Positions 8,977 through 18,215 of a stretch of 64,000 nucleotides of DNA are shown piece by piece (the first letter of the stretch is position 1; every line of letters starts with the position of its first letter). The translations under genes and the position numbers were made by a program. The notes beneath the pieces are model-generated. The model was not told the DNA's origin and searched no databases. It was given only the letters and a program-made list of their open reading frames with translations. Source of the stretch: a bacterium (GTDB lineage Bacteria > Planctomycetota > Planctomycetia > Pirellulales > Pirellulaceae); contig JAUIGN010000043.1 in the NCBI GenBank assembly GCA_030430075.1, positions 1 to 64,000 of the forward strand, given 5' to 3'.

Positions 8977-10416
8977 ATGTCCGATCGCCGGCGGATTGAG
9001 TTTGGTGATTTCCAGACTCCCGATTCGCTGGCGCGCGACGTCTGCCGCGCGCTGCGGCGGCTCCGCATTCCAGCGGCCTCGATCGTCGAACCGACGTGCG
9101 GGATCGGCAACCTTGCCGCAGCGGCATTCGAGGCGTACCCGGCGGCCGGTGTGGGGCGTCTGGCCGAGCTCAACGCGGACTATGCCGCGCAGACCCGGCT
9201 CCGCCTGGCAACGATCCCCGCGGCGGGCGGCATCGAAGTTCGCGAGGCTGACTTTTTTCGCACCGACTGGCAAGAGTGGTTGGCCCCGCTGCCGGAACCG
9301 CTGCTGGTGATCGGCAATCCGCCCTGGGTCAACAATTCGCAGCTGGGCGCGATCAGCGGTCAGAACGCGCCAACGAAAAACAACTCGGCCGCCCTGCGGG
9401 GCATCGAGGCGCTGACCGGGAAGAGCAATTTCGATGTCTCTGAATGGATGCTCAACACGCTGGTGGACTCGGTTGCCGGCCGCCGTGCGACCATTGCCAT
9501 GCTGTGCAAGACGAGCGTCGCCCGCAAGGTGTTGGCGCGTGCCTGGGCGGCAGGGCGGTCGATCAGTTCGGCGCGGATGTACTTGATCGACTCGACCAGT
9601 TCCTTCGATGCGTCGGTTGATGCGTGCCTGCTGGTCTGCCGGTTCGGCAGCAGGTCGTCGCCGCGGCGCTGCGATCTGTTCGCCCGGTTGGCCGACACGC
9701 ATCCCTGCCGGCAATTTGGTTTCCGTGATGGGCGCTTGATCGCGGACACTCGGTTGTACGCAAGATGGCGCCACCTGCGTTCCTCGGCGCCCGTTCGCTG
9801 GCGGTCGGGAATCAAACACGACTGTGCCAAGGTGATGGAATTCCGCCGCACGGGCGGAAGGTACTTCAACGGATGGGGGCAACCGGTGGCGCTGGAAGAG
9901 GAGTACCTCTTTCCACTGGTTAAGAGTTCCCAGGTGGCAGCCGGTTTGACGACGGAGACCGATCGCTGGATGCTGGTGACGCAGCGGCGGGTGGGCGACG
10001 ACACCGGGCAGATTCGCAGCCGAGCACCCCGAACCTGGCGTTACCTGCAGTTGCACGCCGAGCGGCTCGGGCGGCGCCGCAGCTCGATCTACCGCAATCG
10101 GCCGCCGTTCTCGATATTTGGTGTTGGCCAGTACACGTTCGCTCCCTGGAAGGTCGCCATTTCCGGGCTCTACAAGAAGTTGGCCTTTCGCAAATTGGGG
10201 CCCTACGCCGGCAAGCCCCTGGTGCTCGACGACACCGCCTACTTCCTGCCGTGCACGACGGAAGCCGAAGCCGACCGGCTTGCCGGGATGCTCAACGAGG
10301 GGCCGTCGCACGAGTTCCTGTCGTCCCTCCTCTTCTGGGACGCCAAGCGACCCATTACCGCCGACGCCCTGGGGTTGCTCGACCTCGAGCTGGCACGGGC
10401 GGCGGGGGCCGAATGA
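8977..10416 (+). CDS. N6-adenine DNA methyltransferase-like protein, solitary
   Basis: The 479-residue protein has the class I SAM fold with motif I near residue 29 (IVEPTCGIGNLAAAAF) and catalytic motif IV NPPW (VIGNPPWVNNS, about 112). The [DNS]PP[YFW] motif is typical of amino-methyltransferases acting on adenine in DNA, though some methylate RNA or protein. The region after residue 230 would be the target-recognition part (KLGPYAGKPLVLDDTAYFL near 410). The motif order I then IV suits gamma-class or Eco57I-type enzymes, but no nuclease domain is present and no restriction gene lies nearby. GGGAGG eight bases before ATG 8977 supports the start. Confidence 0.75.
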   Translation: MSDRRRIEFGDFQTPDSLARDVCRALRRLRIPAASIVEPTCGIGNLAAAAFEAYPAAGVGRLAELNADYAAQTRLRLATIPAAGGIEVREADFFRTDWQEWLAPLPEPLLVIGNPPWVNNSQLGAISGQNAPTKNNSAALRGIEALTGKSNFDVSEWMLNTLVDSVAGRRATIAMLCKTSVARKVLARAWAAGRSISSARMYLIDSTSSFDASVDACLLVCRFGSRSSPRRCDLFARLADTHPCRQFGFRDGRLIADTRLYARWRHLRSSAPVRWRSGIKHDCAKVMEFRRTGGRYFNGWGQPVALEEEYLFPLVKSSQVAAGLTTETDRWMLVTQRRVGDDTGQIRSRAPRTWRYLQLHAERLGRRRSSIYRNRPPFSIFGVGQYTFAPWKVAISGLYKKLAFRKLGPYAGKPLVLDDTAYFLPCTTEAEADRLAGMLNEGPSHEFLSSLLFWDAKRPITADALGLLDLELARAAGAE

Positions 10417-10650
10417 AGGTTGCCGAACCAAGCAGCCGTAGCCGGCCGGTCATTGGATTCCGGGTCGAGTGAAATTGCGTCCGCCGCCTGGCCTGGACTA
10501 GAATACGAATCGCGCCGGAAGCTGCTGGGATGACCTTGGCAAAGGCCAGGGGACGACACCAGGAGGCGGTGCATGACGTGGCGGCCCTCGCCAGCCGACA
10601 GGCATCGCTCAAAGACGGCATTCACACGGGTTGGTCCAAGAGGAAGAGAT

Positions 10651-11994
10651 ATGCTGGACATCATCGGTTCAGGGAAGCGGTTGTGCGACGGGGTGAGCCG
10701 GCGGAGTTTTCTGCGGATCGGTGCGATTGGTGCCGTGGGAGTGACCGGATTGTCGCTGCCGGATCTGCTCCGTTGCGAGGCGAATGCTGCATCCGGGGCT
10801 TCCGGACGTTCCGTGATTCTGATTTGGCAGCACGGCGGCCCGTCGCAGTTGGATACGTTCGACATGAAGCCGGACGCGCCGGCCGAGGTGCGCGGCCCCT
10901 ATTCGTCGATCGAGACCACGCTACCCGGTTTGCGGATCGCGGAGACGTTGCCCCAGCAAGCCAAGGTGATGGACAAGTGCACCGTGATCCGCAGCTTCAC
11001 GCACGGAAACGGAGACCATTGGGCGGCGGCCCACTGGATGTTGACCGGCTATCTGGGGGCGAACGGGTCCGACCGCATCCCCCGCAATCCTTCCATGCAG
11101 GCGATTGCCTCGCACGTGCTCGGCCCGCGTCGGCGAGGTGTTCCCGCAGGGATCAACATCAATGACGGCGGGTTCGGGTTTCATGGCGCTGCCTACTTGG
11201 GTGTGGCCCATAATCCGTTTCGGATTGGCGAGTTCAGTTACGGCAACGAAGCCGGCCGATTGCCGACGGGCAGCGATCGAAGCTTCAAGATGGTGGATGG
11301 ATTGAGTGAGTCGCGGCTCATCAATCGTGTTGCCCTGATGCAGCAGTTTGACCGCTTGCGTCGCGATGTGGACCAACAGGATACGTTCGCCAATCTCGAC
11401 GAGATCAACCAGGAGGCGCAGCATATCATCCTCTCCGGACGTGCCAGGAAGGCCTTTGATCTGGCCGACGAAGACCCTCGGCTGCGAGAAGCGTACGGCC
11501 CTGGCTGGGGCGAGCAAGCTCTGCTCGCCCGGCGGTTCATCGAAGCCGGGGTGCGGTTCGTAACGCTGAACACGGGTTACTGGGACGACCACGGAAACAT
11601 CAAGCGCGCCCTGGATGACAAGATGCCGCGCCATGACCGGGCGGTGGGCGTCTTGATTCAGGATCTGGCCGAGCGGGGCATGCTGGACGACACCCTGGTC
11701 GTGACCGCCGGTGAATTCGGCCGCACGCCGAAGATCAACGGGAACGCCGGACGGGATCACTGGCCCCAGGCACAGAGCCTCCTGCTGGCCGGCGGGGGCT
11801 TACGGCACGGGCAGATCATCGGCAGTACGAATGCCAAGGCCGAACATCCTACTTCGCGGCCGATCGGACCGAACGACCTCAGCGCCACGATCTACCACGC
11901 CCTGGGACTCAAGCCGGATGACACCGTCAACAACCTGACCGGCCGCCCCGTGCATTTACTCCCCGGCGGTGAAGTTCCCGCCGAGCTGATCTAA
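10651..11994 (+). CDS. DUF1501 protein, Tat-exported
   Basis: The 447-residue DUF1501 protein has a twin-arginine signal (SRRSFLRIGA near 16-25) ahead of a hydrophobic stretch. The family resembles sulfatase/alkaline-phosphatase-fold proteins. Recognisable blocks are ILIWQHGGPSQLDTFDMKP, the HGNGDHWAAAHWMLTGY segment, GVRFVTLNTGYWDDH, and TLVVTAGEFGRTPKIN with GRDHWPQA. These supply His and Asp residues consistent with a metal site, but no activity is established for the family. Members are usually paired with a DUF1549/DUF1553 gene; this one has no such neighbour, unlike the copy at 57570-59051. The start at 10651 has AGGAAG just upstream. Confidence 0.88.
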   Translation: MLDIIGSGKRLCDGVSRRSFLRIGAIGAVGVTGLSLPDLLRCEANAASGASGRSVILIWQHGGPSQLDTFDMKPDAPAEVRGPYSSIETTLPGLRIAETLPQQAKVMDKCTVIRSFTHGNGDHWAAAHWMLTGYLGANGSDRIPRNPSMQAIASHVLGPRRRGVPAGININDGGFGFHGAAYLGVAHNPFRIGEFSYGNEAGRLPTGSDRSFKMVDGLSESRLINRVALMQQFDRLRRDVDQQDTFANLDEINQEAQHIILSGRARKAFDLADEDPRLREAYGPGWGEQALLARRFIEAGVRFVTLNTGYWDDHGNIKRALDDKMPRHDRAVGVLIQDLAERGMLDDTLVVTAGEFGRTPKINGNAGRDHWPQAQSLLLAGGGLRHGQIIGSTNAKAEHPTSRPIGPNDLSATIYHALGLKPDDTVNNLTGRPVHLLPGGEVPAELI

Positions 11995-12006
11995 GACTCG
12001 ATGATT

Positions 12007-12236
12007 GTACGGCGCGGGTCTCAATGATTGCTCGGCACGGACCACGAAGCGTGCTCGGCGCGGGTCATGATGGGCGCTCGGCGCGGATCACGATGCGTGC
12101 TCGGCGCGGGTCACGATGCGTGCTCGGCGCCGATCACGAAGCGTGCTCGGCACGGATCACGAAGATTGCTCGGCACGGATCACGAAGCGTGCTCGGCGCG
12201 GATCTCGAAGCGTGCTCGGCGCGGGTCTCTGACCCC
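12007..12236. repeat. 23-bp tandem array
   Basis: Nine units beginning GCTCGGC start at 12030, 12053, 12076, 12099, 12122, 12145, 12168, 12191 and 12214, exactly 23 bp apart, with a weaker unit at 12007. The typical unit is GCTCGGCGCGGATCACGA plus 5 bases. Units differ at one to four positions. The last unit runs directly into the GAGACC dispersed element, whose end carries the same GCTCGGCGCGG. There are no unique spacers, so this is not CRISPR. Rest of the 363-bp gap 11995-12357: nothing recognised. Confidence 0.8.
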
Positions 12237-12261
12237 GCCGAAACCGCCGACCGCAGGTCTC
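12214..12261 (-). repeat. GAGACC dispersed element, locus 1
   Basis: Read on the minus strand this is GAGACCTGCGGTCGGCGG, then TTTCGGCGGGGTCAGAGA, then CCCGCGCCGAGC. Nearly the same about 47-bp sequence occurs at 18064-18110 and four times within 33653-34001. The end GCGCCGAGC is shared with the adjoining 23-bp array. Confidence 0.7.
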
Positions 12262-12357
12262 CCCTCCCATCCCACACCGCCCGCATTGCGTCATGCACGG
12301 CATAACCTGCGATCGGCCCGTCCATTGATACGGCCGACCGCCCCATCACGCACCGCG

Positions 12358-13104
12358 TCACGACGTCGACCCGCCGTCCGAATCGGGGTCGCGCACGAAG
12401 CGGTAGCCCATATCGCGAATGGTGAGGAAGTGCCGTGGCTGCGATGAATCTTCTTCGAAGATCTTTCGCAGCCGGCGAATGAACTGGTCGACGGCGCGGG
12501 TACTGATCGACCCCGGCATGTCCCAGACTTCCTCCAGCAGCTCGTTACGTGGAATGACCCGCCCTTCGTTGGTGACGAAGTAGTCGAGCAGTTTCCATTC
12601 CAATTGGGTGAGGTGGATTTCTTCGTCGTCCACGGTGGCCAGGAAGTGCTCGAAATCAATCTCGGCGCGGCCCAAGCGGTATTGCTTGCGTTCGCTTTGG
12701 TGGGCCGCCTTGCCCTTGGCGCGTCGATCGTACAGCAGCAGCAGATTGTTGACGCGACTGATCAGCTCGTCCAGGTCGAACGGTTTCGTCAGGTACTGGT
12801 CGGCTCCCACGTTGAAGCCCCTGGTCCGGTCCTCGGTCAACGTGCGGGCGCTGAGGATCAGGACCGGAATGTCGAGACCCGCTTCACGCATGGCTTCGCA
12901 GACTTCGTAGCCGCTCATGCCGGGCAGCATGAGGTCGAGGACCACCATGTCGATGTCCGCGTTTTCGTCGCGGAGCATCTTCAGGGCGGTTGCGCCGTCG
13001 CCGACGGCCGTCGCACGGTACCCTTCGGCCTCCAGGTTGAAGCGGATGCCGACGGCCAGGTGGACTTCGTCTTCAACTACGAGAATATGTTTTCTGTCAC
13101 TCAT
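12358..13104 (-). CDS. OmpR/PhoB-family response regulator
   Basis: The 248-residue regulator has a receiver domain at 1-122 with acidic pocket VVEDE, phospho-acceptor Asp in VVLDLMLPG (about residue 55), the switch Ser in LILSAR and Lys in YLTKPF. The winged-helix DNA-binding domain occupies about 140-240 (LTQLEWKLLDYFVTNEGRV ... RAVDQFIRRLRKIFEED ... IRDMGYRFV). Its ATG overlaps the stop codon of the histidine kinase by four bases, so the pair is co-translated. The divergent ABC transporter is a plausible but unproven target. Confidence 0.92.
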   Translation of the reverse strand: MSDRKHILVVEDEVHLAVGIRFNLEAEGYRATAVGDGATALKMLRDENADIDMVVLDLMLPGMSGYEVCEAMREAGLDIPVLILSARTLTEDRTRGFNVGADQYLTKPFDLDELISRVNNLLLLYDRRAKGKAAHQSERKQYRLGRAEIDFEHFLATVDDEEIHLTQLEWKLLDYFVTNEGRVIPRNELLEEVWDMPGSISTRAVDQFIRRLRKIFEEDSSQPRHFLTIRDMGYRFVRDPDSDGGSTS

Positions 13105-14042
13105 GGACCTGCCTTGTCCGCCCCGCTGTCTCCCGTCCCGCGCAGCGTGATTTCGAAGATCGTCCCGGGACCATTGTCGCGGTCACGCACGCGAACGCGA
13201 CCCTTCATCCGGCGGACCAGGGTATCGACAATATACAGTCCCAGGCCGGTGCCCGGTTTTTCACGTTGGAGTTCCACGCCCAGGCGAAAAAACCGCTGAA
13301 AAATTCTCTGCCGCATTCGCCGCGGGATGCCGGCGCCGTTGTCCTTGATCAGCGTGACAACGCGATCCCCGTCTTCCAGGCGTGAAACAACCTCGACCCG
13401 GGCCGGATCGCTGGCGTATTTAAATGCATTGTCGATCACATTTCGAAAAATCAGCGCCAGGTCCATCGGGCGGGCACGGACGACACTCGGTTCGACCTGC
13501 ACTTGAACCGCTTGCTCGGGAACCCGGTAGCGGACCCGCAGTTCATCGACCCAGTCCGGCAGCAACTCGGCCAGCCGCAGATCCTCCATCTCGCTGTCGA
13601 TCGCCGGTTTGGCGAACTTGGCAGCGTCCAGCAGGTCATTGATCAGGTTGTCCAGTCGTTCGACATCTTCCAGCATATAGCGGTGGAAGTTGGCCTGCTC
13701 CTCTTCGCTCACATTCTGGCGGTGCAAGGTTTGCAGGTACAGTTTGAGTGACGCAATCGGCGATTTCAATTCGTGGGTGACGGCATCCATAAAATTCGAT
13801 TGCCGGCGGTTGAGGTTGATCTCCTTAACCGACAGGGCCAGGTACATGACGACGCCGACCAGAACGAGCCCCAGAAACGTCGTACCCACCGTCAACAGCG
13901 TCCAATAGAGGGGCGCCGCACCCTGGCCTTCAATCAGCCCGGAGACCGCCAGCAGGATCCACCCCACGGTCAGCGCCACGATCAGTACGATCATGATCAC
14001 GCCGAGCGTAATGGGCCACTTTAGCGAACGACGTTCAAACAT
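13101..14042 (-). CDS. Membrane sensor histidine kinase
   Basis: The 313-residue kinase has two N-terminal membrane helices (about 11-33 and 46-70) separated by only about 12 residues, so it has essentially no external sensor domain and no HAMP domain. H-box His is about residue 90 in THELKSPIASLK; N-box is NVIDNAFKYAS; G boxes are DNGAGIP and GTGLGLYIV. With so short an outer loop it probably senses through the membrane or a partner, as in intramembrane-sensing kinases often coupled to ABC transporters; an ABC transporter is encoded divergently. Start ATG 14042 was chosen because MFERRSLKWP leads directly into helix 1; the longer frame from 14099 adds only basic residues. Confidence 0.9.
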   Translation of the reverse strand: MFERRSLKWPITLGVIMIVLIVALTVGWILLAVSGLIEGQGAAPLYWTLLTVGTTFLGLVLVGVVMYLALSVKEINLNRRQSNFMDAVTHELKSPIASLKLYLQTLHRQNVSEEEQANFHRYMLEDVERLDNLINDLLDAAKFAKPAIDSEMEDLRLAELLPDWVDELRVRYRVPEQAVQVQVEPSVVRARPMDLALIFRNVIDNAFKYASDPARVEVVSRLEDGDRVVTLIKDNGAGIPRRMRQRIFQRFFRLGVELQREKPGTGLGLYIVDTLVRRMKGRVRVRDRDNGPGTIFEITLRGTGDSGADKAGP

Positions 14043-14390
14043 GAGTTGCGATGAAAATCGGTGGCGGCGATGGCGGACAGCGACCCACCATGTGAGCATA
14101 GAGCGCGCGGTCGGACAGCGTCAAGCGAACCCTGGGTGCCTTCCCGGGCAGCTCGGATCGGCGTTCTCTCGCTGCCAGGTCGTTCGCCTGCGACATCGGC
14201 GATCTGAACCCGGTAGCGACGCGTCATTGCACACTGGCGGGCTTGCCATTCAGTCGTGGGTAACGAAACTGGTAAACTCGGGACAGGTACGACCGGCCGC
14301 GAAATGGCGGTCTGCTGAAACTCCCTGGTGGGAGCCGGAGTACCGTCTGTGGTGAGTATTCGCCGGGAACCCTTCATGCTTGGAGCCTCT
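14043..14390. other. Divergent intergenic region, kinase and ABC transporter promoters expected
   Basis: This 348-bp gap separates the divergently transcribed histidine kinase and ABC ATPase genes and should hold both promoters. I see no convincing -35/-10 pair, operator palindrome or RNA element by eye. Confidence 0.3.
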
Positions 14391-15476
14391 ATGTCGTCGT
14401 CCGCAGCGATCGAAGTCAAGGACCTGAAGAAGTCGTACCGCAACGGCTTGTTTGGGCGGCCGTTTGCGGCCCTGAAAGGCGTCTCGTTCCGCGTTGATCG
14501 AGGCGAGATCTTCGGGCTGCTCGGTCCCAACGGAGCCGGCAAGACGACCTTGATCAAGACCGTCCTGGGAATCATTCGCCGGAATGGGGGTGATGCTACG
14601 TTGCTCGGCAAGCCGGCCGGCGACCGCGAGAGCCGGTTGCGGGTTGGCTACCTGCCGGAGAACCTCCGGCTTGCCAGCCATCATACGGCACTGACCGCAT
14701 TGGAGTACTACGGTCGTCTCAGCGGGCTTTCCGGCAGTGACATCAAGTCCCAGCGTTGGAGGCTGTTGGAGAGCGTCGGACTGCTGGGCCGGGAACGCGA
14801 ATCGATCAAGAAGTTCTCCAAAGGGATGTTGCAGAGGTTGGGGCTGGCCCAGGCCCTGTTACACGATCCGGAACTCTTGATTCTGGACGAACCGACCGAC
14901 GGTCTGGACCCGGTCGGCCGGTCGCACGTCCGCAGTGTGCTCCACCGCTTGAAAGACGAAGGCAAGACCATCTTCCTGAACAGCCACATTCTGCAGGAGG
15001 TCGAATTGGTCTGCGACCGCGTGGCGATCATGGATCGCGGTGAACTGCGAGCCCTGGGAAGCGTTGCCGAGATCGCGCCCCAGCAGGCGGAAGGTGTGGA
15101 GGTCGAGTTGCTGGTTGCCGGTGAACGCGACGCGGTCGCTCGGGCAATGGGTGACCGAACGCTTACCGACTGGCAGTCTCGCGGGCGCGATCACAAGCTC
15201 GTGTTGCAGCTGATGGATCAAGGGGCGATCGACCGGTGCGTTGATGATTTGCGCAAGCAACAGATCAGCGTTGTCCAACTGAATCCCCGCCGGCTGACCC
15301 TGGAGGATGCCTTCCTGAAGTTGCTCGCGTCGCCCGCAGCAGACGGCGATACGCCGGTCGCGACGCCGGCCACCGCGACCGCACGCACGTCCGGGCCGAC
15401 CGCCACCGTGGCAGCCGAAGAGGCGGTGGACGCGGTCGAGGTCGTTGAAGACGTCGAAGTGATTGACGAAACCTGA
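14391..15476 (+). CDS. ABC transporter ATP-binding protein
   Basis: The 361-residue nucleotide-binding subunit has Walker A GPNGAGKTT at 45-53, Q-loop region VGYLPENLR, signature KFSKGMLQR (a variant of LSGGQ, with Lys in place of the second Gly), Walker B LLILDEPTDGLDP and the H-switch in FLNSHILQEVE. The C-terminal about 100 residues carry the DrrA/ABC-2 type extension, ending in an unusual low-complexity Ala/Thr/Val then acidic tail. It would drive the permease encoded 77 bp downstream. ATG 14391 has GGAG at good spacing; ATG 14376 is an alternative. Confidence 0.9.
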   Translation: MSSSAAIEVKDLKKSYRNGLFGRPFAALKGVSFRVDRGEIFGLLGPNGAGKTTLIKTVLGIIRRNGGDATLLGKPAGDRESRLRVGYLPENLRLASHHTALTALEYYGRLSGLSGSDIKSQRWRLLESVGLLGRERESIKKFSKGMLQRLGLAQALLHDPELLILDEPTDGLDPVGRSHVRSVLHRLKDEGKTIFLNSHILQEVELVCDRVAIMDRGELRALGSVAEIAPQQAEGVEVELLVAGERDAVARAMGDRTLTDWQSRGRDHKLVLQLMDQGAIDRCVDDLRKQQISVVQLNPRRLTLEDAFLKLLASPAADGDTPVATPATATARTSGPTATVAAEEAVDAVEVVEDVEVIDET

Positions 15477-15553
15477 TCCATTCCGCTGCATTCCGCCACC
15501 GCCGCCGCCACTTCTTCTTCCTCCTTGCATCGCGTAGCGAAGACCGAGCCCTC

Positions 15554-17878
15554 ATGAGCAAGTACCTGGCCGTTATCAAGGACTCTCTGCGCGAGGCACT
15601 CGCTTCACGCGTCCTCTGGATCGTGCTGATCCTGATCACATTTCTGCTGTTGTTTCTGGCGCCCCTCTCGTACCGCGAAGACCTGACCTGGCGGTTACGG
15701 GATGACGACATCAAGGATCTGCCCGCCTTCATGGATACGATCCGCGAGCAGTCCGGTTCCGAGGACCCTTCGCCGGCGCAGCGGATTTGGACGCTCCTGT
15801 CGAGCGACCACCAGGCGGACTTGAGAAAGCTCAACATCACGGACCGGACCGATCAGGAGCGAACCCAGAATCCGTTTGAAATCGTCCGCGTCGTCAACCG
15901 TTTTCGCGACGAGCTGAACGAGCAGTTGGAGCGGCGCGACTTCTATGATGAAGCGTCGTTCGACGGCGTGGTGATGCTCTCGAACGAACTCCGGCAGTTG
16001 CGGGACGAAGAGGTCGACGACTTGACGGACCAGGAAGTGCGACGACTCAACCGGCTGCTGCTGGAGGCTTCGTTTCCCGACGAAGTCAAGACCAGTCCGC
16101 CCACGTCGATCCAGATCGTCTATGGCTGGGCGAGTGTCTTGGATCCGATCCCGCTGCGCAGTTCCAGCCTCCGCGAAACCGTGCAGTCGGTGGCCGCCTG
16201 GGTGATGAAGTGGTTCATCGGCGCGATCGGCATCGTGATCGCGATTCTGGTGACCGCGCCCATCATTCCGCAAATGTTTGATCCCGGTTCGCTGCACCTG
16301 CTGCTTAGCAAGCCGATTTCGCGCTGGCTCCTGTTCCTCGCCAAGTTCGTGGGAGGTTGTGCCTTCATTCTGATCGGCGCGACGTACCTGATTGGCGGCT
16401 TGTGGCTGATCCTGGGGAGCCGTTTCGGCGTTTGGGATGCCAACATCCTGTTGAGCATCCCGATCTACCTGTTCGTGTTCGCCATCTACTATTCCGTGTC
16501 GTCCTTGATTGGAATCGTCTGGCGCAGCCCCATCGTATGCATCGCGCTGACCATCGTCTTCTGGTTGGCCTGCTTTGTGATCGGCCTCATCAAGGTCGAA
16601 TTCGAGGCCCGCGTCTGGAACAAGACCCGGCTGGTCGACGTGATCGAAGCCGACGAGACGCTGCTGGTGACCGACGAAATGGGCGTGGCGGCCGAGTGGG
16701 ACGAGGAGGCGCGGGTCTGGGAGCCTGTATTCGTTTCGCAGGACCAACAGGATGCACGGCCGATCCTGATGTTCATGAAGTCGATACCTCGCGAGTTTCG
16801 ACCGGTCGGGCCGCTTTTCGACGCAAACCACGATCGGCTCGTCTCCGCCACGCCGACCTTCCCGCCGACGAAAATGAACCTCAACGTCGGTTCCCGCGCT
16901 GACCACTGGGAGCCCGTCAGCACGCTCGCCGCCCCCACCGGCACGATGGCCATGTTTCGCGAGGCAGACGGTCAGGTCCTGATCGTCGCCAGCATGGGCC
17001 TGCATCGTATCGTGGGGGATCCGACGAGACCCAAGCAGCCGGTGAAGATTTTCGGCAGAGAGCTACCCTTTATCAGCAGCAGCCCATTCCAGACGGTGAG
17101 CCCGGAGGATCCGGTCTTACTGACGCAGCCGGCGATGGCCGCACTGAACCCCACCACGCACGAGCTGGCATTGTACACCCGTGCCTCCGTGACGATCGTC
17201 GCCAAAGGCGCGGATGGCAAGTACGCGGTCGAACGCCGGCACGAGTTCGACGGCACCGAGCAACAGCCGGCGGTGATCGGCATCGGGGGGAATACGCTGG
17301 TCGCCGGTCGTGACGACGGCCGCATCCAGATGCTCGACGCGACGACATTCGAAGTGCTTCGTGATGAAAAGCCAGAAGGTCCCAACCAACCGCGGTTCGT
17401 CCGCGCGTCGCCCGATGGCCGCTGGTTCACCATTGTGTTCCATAACGGCAACTTGTGGCTGTACGACGCGGAGGCGGACGAATTGACGAAGCCGCGGGTC
17501 GCCGGCCAGGGGGATATCTCGATGGCCGCCTTTTCCCACGACAACCGGCTGTTTGTCGCCGATCAATCCGTTCGGTTGAGCCAGTATGAACTGCCCACGC
17601 TGCGGGTCGTCCGCCGCTACTCGCCGCGGCTGGATTGGATCGGACGAACCTACCGCTACGGCATCGTCCCGCTCTACTACCTGTTTCCGAAGCCGGGCGA
17701 GCTCGACAAGACATTCCAATATCTGCTGTCGGGCAAAGAGACCGCGACCGGCAACCGTTCTGACTTGACGGCGACCCAGCAGACGTTGGACCCCTGGACG
17801 CCCCTCTGGAGCAGCGCGCTGTTCACCCTGGTGGTCTTGACGATCTCCTGCGTCTACATCGAATGGCAGGAGTTTTGA
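15554..17878 (+). CDS. ABC-2 type permease with an inserted beta-propeller domain
   Basis: The 774-residue permease begins with helix VLWIVLILITFLLLFLAPL (about 20-38), then a 170-residue charged, mostly helical extracytoplasmic or cytoplasmic segment (about 40-205), then a block of about five helices (215-360; WFIGAIGIVIAILVTAPII, FVGGCAFILIGATYLIGG, IPIYLFVFAIYYSVSSLIG, IVFWLACFVIGLI). Between about 370 and 735 there is a WD40/quinoprotein-like repeat domain (GTMAMFREADGQVLIVASMG, GGNTLVAGRDDGRIQMLD, NGNLWLYDAEADELTKP). A last helix (ALFTLVVLTISCVYIEW) closes the protein. ABC-2 permeases normally have about 250-400 residues and six helices, so the propeller is a lineage-specific insertion. 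Confidence 0.82.
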   Translation: MSKYLAVIKDSLREALASRVLWIVLILITFLLLFLAPLSYREDLTWRLRDDDIKDLPAFMDTIREQSGSEDPSPAQRIWTLLSSDHQADLRKLNITDRTDQERTQNPFEIVRVVNRFRDELNEQLERRDFYDEASFDGVVMLSNELRQLRDEEVDDLTDQEVRRLNRLLLEASFPDEVKTSPPTSIQIVYGWASVLDPIPLRSSSLRETVQSVAAWVMKWFIGAIGIVIAILVTAPIIPQMFDPGSLHLLLSKPISRWLLFLAKFVGGCAFILIGATYLIGGLWLILGSRFGVWDANILLSIPIYLFVFAIYYSVSSLIGIVWRSPIVCIALTIVFWLACFVIGLIKVEFEARVWNKTRLVDVIEADETLLVTDEMGVAAEWDEEARVWEPVFVSQDQQDARPILMFMKSIPREFRPVGPLFDANHDRLVSATPTFPPTKMNLNVGSRADHWEPVSTLAAPTGTMAMFREADGQVLIVASMGLHRIVGDPTRPKQPVKIFGRELPFISSSPFQTVSPEDPVLLTQPAMAALNPTTHELALYTRASVTIVAKGADGKYAVERRHEFDGTEQQPAVIGIGGNTLVAGRDDGRIQMLDATTFEVLRDEKPEGPNQPRFVRASPDGRWFTIVFHNGNLWLYDAEADELTKPRVAGQGDISMAAFSHDNRLFVADQSVRLSQYELPTLRVVRRYSPRLDWIGRTYRYGIVPLYYLFPKPGELDKTFQYLLSGKETATGNRSDLTATQQTLDPWTPLWSSALFTLVVLTISCVYIEWQEF

Positions 17879-18215
17879 CCGCCGCCAGCGGACCACGCGG
17901 GGTGATCAACGAGGGGGGGATAGGATCAACAAAGGCTGGGACTCGGCCGCGACCCGTAATGAAAGGTCGAGACTGAGCCCCAGCTTGCGGGTTGAGGCAT
18001 GTCTGCCTCGAGGAATGTATTCTAGGGCTTCCGCCGGTAGTGCGCTCGACACACCAGGAACCGGAGACCTTCGGTCGACGGTTTCGGCGGGGTCGGAGAC
18101 CCGCGCCGAACCGTTGTGTTTGCGGTGCCCGGCAGACTCGCAAGCGGGCGAATCCCGATTGCCGCGGTCGCCCCGTCGATCGATGACCATGTGGGCTGAT
18201 TATCGTGTGGGTCGA
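17879..18215. other. Convergent intergenic region with two repeats
   Basis: This 337-bp gap between the permease and the transglutaminase-like gene (convergent) holds one GAGACC element (18064-18110) and a 16-bp tandem repeat that runs into the downstream gene end (18191-18232). No gene or T-tailed terminator was seen. Confidence 0.5.
18064..18110 (+). repeat. GAGACC dispersed element, locus 2
   Basis: Begins GAGACCTTCGGTCGACGG and ends with GACCCGCGCCGAACC. It differs from locus 1 by a handful of substitutions and lies in the opposite orientation to it. No tandem array is attached here. Confidence 0.65.

Noticed and set aside
12007..12236. Possible CRISPR array
   Set aside because: Repeats are directly adjacent with no spacers, and no cas gene is near.
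15695..17005. 436-codon minus-strand open frame
   Set aside because: Antisense to the ABC permease; rich in His/Gln/Arg with no domain signal.
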